DNA from: Dryocola clanedunensis subsp. sulfonylureivorans
GTDB taxonomy: Bacteria > Pseudomonadota > Gammaproteobacteria > Enterobacterales > Enterobacteriaceae
Reading direction: 5' to 3'
NCBI RefSeq assembly: GCF_016756775.1
Contig: NZ_JAERMU010000001.1
Coordinates: 310,001 to 374,000, forward strand
Length of the DNA stretch: 64,000 nt
This document shows, in pieces, positions 62,601 to 64,000 of this stretch. The notes beneath the pieces are model-generated. The model saw only the letters and a list, made by a program, of their open reading frames with translations. It was not told where the DNA came from and ran no database searches. Numbering within the stretch: the stretch's first letter is position 1; each line of letters starts with the position of its first letter. The translations under genes and the position numbers were made by a program.

Positions 62601-64000
62601 GTGGAGGGTTCCATGCCAGTAGTTGCTGCTGACGCATCGTCTCGCCGAGGGTCATCAGCGCCGAAAGCGGTTGCTGTAAGCCTTCGGTCATCTTTTCCAG
62701 AATGGCGTGGTAGAGGTCCAGCAGGGTATCCATCAAGATTTCTGACCAGATGCCTTTGCGGAAGGTCGCTTCCAGCCGCAGCTGGCCATCGGTTTGCGGC
62801 ACCACGTTCAGCAGAAGATCGGACTTCGCCTGCTCGTCAGGCAGCGGATAATCGCTAACGTCACAGCCGCTGAGGCTGAGCGCCCTGCCGTCTCCCCCTT
62901 CGGTGTTCTGCAACACTAACAGCACGGCGCAAAGCGGATGCTGCGTCGGGCCGGAGGGAACGCCTGTGGCGGCCAGCACCTGGCCTAATGGAGCGTCGCC
63001 CCGCTCGAACCCCTGCGTCAGGTGCTGATGATTGTCGCGTAGCCAGTTTCCCAACGCGTTTTGCTCTTCAACCTGCGTTCGCAGAATCAAGGTGTTGGCA
63101 AAGAAACCAATCTGATCGCTGAGGGCCTGCTGCGGCCGGTTGGCCCAGATACCGCAAATGGGCACGTCCTGCTGCTGGCAAACTCTCGACAGCAGCAGCG
63201 CCAGCCCCGAAAAGACGAGGTTAAACAAACCGCTCTGGCTGGCTATCGCCGTACTCTGAAGCTGGCTTAGCAGGCGCGAAGGAAGCACTTTCTTGCGCAT
63301 GATGCTACCGGCCTGCGGCGTACCCATAACGGGCAGCGCCAGCGGCGTAACGTCTGCCAGCGCGGCTGCCCACCAGTCAATTTTCGGCTGAAAATCCTGC
63401 TGCTGCTGCCAGGCGCAATAATCGGGATACTGGCACGCCAGGGCCGGCAGCCCCGTTTCCCCTTCGTACAACGCCCTCAGCTCCTGGAAGAAAATCCCCA
63501 TAGACCAGCCGTCAGCAATAATGTGGTGAATGTTGATCAGCAGCAGGCGGGGCTGCTCGTTGACGTAATAAAGCGTGGTGCGTAGCAGCGGTTCGTCACC
63601 AAAGCGGAATGGGCGTGCCACCTCATCATTTATTTTCGTCGCCAGCTCGCTTTCCTGACGGACAGATACGGTGTCCAGAGTCAGCGGCGTCTCAACAACC
63701 TGCTGCCATGCCACCCCCTGCGTTTCATCGATGCGCAGACGCAGGCTATGATGCCGCTCGCCCAGTTTACGCAGCGCGGTTTGCAGGCGATGGGTATCCA
63801 GCGCGCCGACAATACGAAACGCCAGCGGTATTGAATAGTGGGCGACGTCCGGCTCCCGACAGCAGGTAAGCCACAGACGATTTTGCTCTTCTGACAGAGG
63901 AATTTTCTTTCCGGCAGGCACTACCGGGAAAAGAAGGTCGCCCTCCCCCTCCGCCTGCCGGTCGATATGCGCCGCCATTTCATGCAGCACAGGAAAACGA
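59683..64000 (-). CDS. Non-ribosomal peptide synthetase, C-A-T-reductase module (5' end outside window)
   Basis: Partial: the frame is open through 64000, so the start lies beyond the window. At least 1435 residues are seen. A condensation domain (about 30-450) has INIHHIIADGWSMG, the intact HHxxxDG. An adenylation domain (about 470-960) has YVMYTSGSTGEPKGV, FDASTFEIWG, NGYGPTENTTF, YKTGDRV, GDNQVKIRGYRLEPGEVE and LTANGKVDK. A carrier domain (about 985-1055) has the Ser in IGGHSLLVIKM. A terminal NAD(P)H thioester reductase (about 1085-1430) has LLTGASGFLGIHLLAEL and YVQGKWASEQL. By hand alignment to GrsA the pocket residues read D-A-F-W-L-G-G-T-F-K, like a Val code. Product release as an aldehyde is expected. 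The peptide is unknown. Confidence 0.93.
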   Translation of the reverse strand, partial: RFPVLHEMAAHIDRQAEGEGDLLFPVVPAGKKIPLSEEQNRLWLTCCREPDVAHYSIPLAFRIVGALDTHRLQTALRKLGERHHSLRLRIDETQGVAWQQVVETPLTLDTVSVRQESELATKINDEVARPFRFGDEPLLRTTLYYVNEQPRLLLINIHHIIADGWSMGIFFQELRALYEGETGLPALACQYPDYCAWQQQQDFQPKIDWWAAALADVTPLALPVMGTPQAGSIMRKKVLPSRLLSQLQSTAIASQSGLFNLVFSGLALLLSRVCQQQDVPICGIWANRPQQALSDQIGFFANTLILRTQVEEQNALGNWLRDNHQHLTQGFERGDAPLGQVLAATGVPSGPTQHPLCAVLLVLQNTEGGDGRALSLSGCDVSDYPLPDEQAKSDLLLNVVPQTDGQLRLEATFRKGIWSEILMDTLLDLYHAILEKMTEGLQQPLSALMTLGETMRQQQLLAWNPPRMQKPLQAILPLFDRQLRLAPDKLAVRCRSQSLTYSALDRRADQLAAGLQAQRGELKGKRIAFAFDRGIETVVTMLAILKTGAAYVPFDPSHPNDRLCYMLSDSAADCLIVNGGTAGRQNICPEIALDALYLKSAQRRPVVHHADDEAYVMYTSGSTGEPKGVKVLQQGVTRLVVNSEPLQIAADAVVAQAGNIAFDASTFEIWGALLNGAQIEVIPYETVIDTEQLQRTLAEQGVTDAWFTVALFNQLAADNPNAFAGLRNLLIGGDALSPSLVNAVLSSATPPAQIWNGYGPTENTTFTTLYPIRREDGLGASIPIGSSISGTTCYVLDARQRLLPPGAIGELYTSGAGLAGGYLNKADKTSEAFVDNPFYEQTHQQTPATPKMYKTGDRVLWKRDGVLAFVGRGDNQVKIRGYRLEPGEVEHLLCQLEGIRQAVVLAIEHQGQKQLAAWCVSELQAAEILSAFAAVAPAYMVPAALQTVNKIPLTANGKVDKAQLPAIDFAAAIKEGTPPEGETEQQLALIWQQLLKTDRPCAREDNFFTIGGHSLLVIKMTDLIQKRMGKSVPVAAVFRSRSLAELAANLEGNMKDNEEEEAQLIARDVAPLAMTCLSAGSRQFEKILLTGASGFLGIHLLAELQRQRPEAIIHCLVRGKDGLQRLLEAADLYQLSLDTSRISALCGDLDAPCFGMNGVVWEALGESIDAIYHCGAWVNHLHSYTTLRAANVESTRRLLELCTFGRPKHFFYVSTLSAAAAEGTCILERALAAAPPVANGYVQGKWASEQLVKQAFDSGLHGAIFRMGNITGSVRNGISNVETNHTLNLIKGCLQMGVAPEWKNYELDISPVDCLASLLVGESLLGEHDQQAINLGYLSAVPWKKLLSTIAGGEQAIRFVSGEVWAQEWVPGVDSDNALYPFKSFYLEAKTYPRMQIEHALVAEKFGAIDAEQLIARYRKYWFGCGFLTPETLASSEA

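Noticed and set aside
47453..64000. Yersinia high-pathogenicity island at an asn tRNA, because an NRPS follows downstream
   Set aside because: There is no integrase, fyuA or irp gene between the tRNA and the NRPS, and the NRPS has a terminal reductase unlike the yersiniabactin synthetases.

Overview
The window looks like chromosome of a member of the Enterobacteriaceae close to Enterobacter, Lelliottia or Leclercia; the species cannot be fixed from the sequence alone. The evidence is the close protein similarity of mtfA, cbl, nac, glgB/glgC/glgP and scsABCD to their E. coli, Klebsiella or Salmonella counterparts, and two identical enterobacterial tRNA-Asn(GTT) genes that bracket a 43.5-kb stretch. 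Core blocks (mtfA-tRNA-Asn, cbl-nac-scsDCBA-tRNA-Asn) alternate with accessory cargo.

Layout. 1-8.1 kb: an OmpC-type porin whose terminator was split by an IS10-like element; mtfA; tRNA-Asn; an AI-2E-family exporter; and an outer-membrane patch with a decayed TpsB gene, an Ail/OmpX-like barrel and a solitary autotransporter barrel. 8.2-14.2 kb: a reduced glycogen operon glgB-glgC-glgP without glgX or glgA. 14.7-16.4 kb: a small unknown protein and a DUF2254 membrane protein. 16.7-27.2 kb: a catabolic locus whose isomerases belong to the three families used in Brucella erythritol breakdown (RpiB-like, AP-endonuclease-2-like TIM barrel, triose-phosphate-isomerase-like). It also has a divergent PdxA-family dehydrogenase, a DAK-type kinase, a SorC regulator, a transaldolase and a TctBAC uptake system. 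The logic is uptake, phosphorylation, isomerisation to erythrose-4-phosphate, then transaldolase entry into central metabolism.

27.4-30.6 kb: a TetR-controlled DM13/carboxymuconolactone-decarboxylase pair and a chemoreceptor. 30.9-40.9 kb: a chaperone-usher fimbrial operon followed by five regulators arranged as two paralogous LysR-type pairs around a LuxR-type protein. 41.6-47.5 kb: cbl, nac (with a clear sigma-54 promoter and NtrC-type site), the copper/disulfide operon scsABCD and the second tRNA-Asn. 47.5-51.6 kb: a 4-kb insert bounded by a 51-bp direct repeat that begins in the tRNA 3' end, carrying a Tle1-like (DUF2235) T6SS lipase and two DUF3304 lipoproteins. 51.7-58.8 kb: a sulfated-sugar locus (PTS EIICB, Cys-type sulfatase, aldose epimerase, RpiR regulator, two DUF202 proteins) with a divergent anaerobic sulfatase-maturing enzyme. 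58.9-64.0 kb: a 4'-phosphopantetheinyl transferase and the 3' part of a non-ribosomal peptide synthetase (C-A-T-reductase) that runs off the window end.

A dispersed structured repeat, in which a core of about 130 bp sits between near-identical copies of the local terminator-like hairpin, occurs three times (6.8, 27.2 and 47.6 kb). The strongest candidates for something new are the tetrose locus, the T6SS cargo island with its duplicated lipoprotein, the doubled regulator array, the repeat family and the reductase-terminated NRPS.
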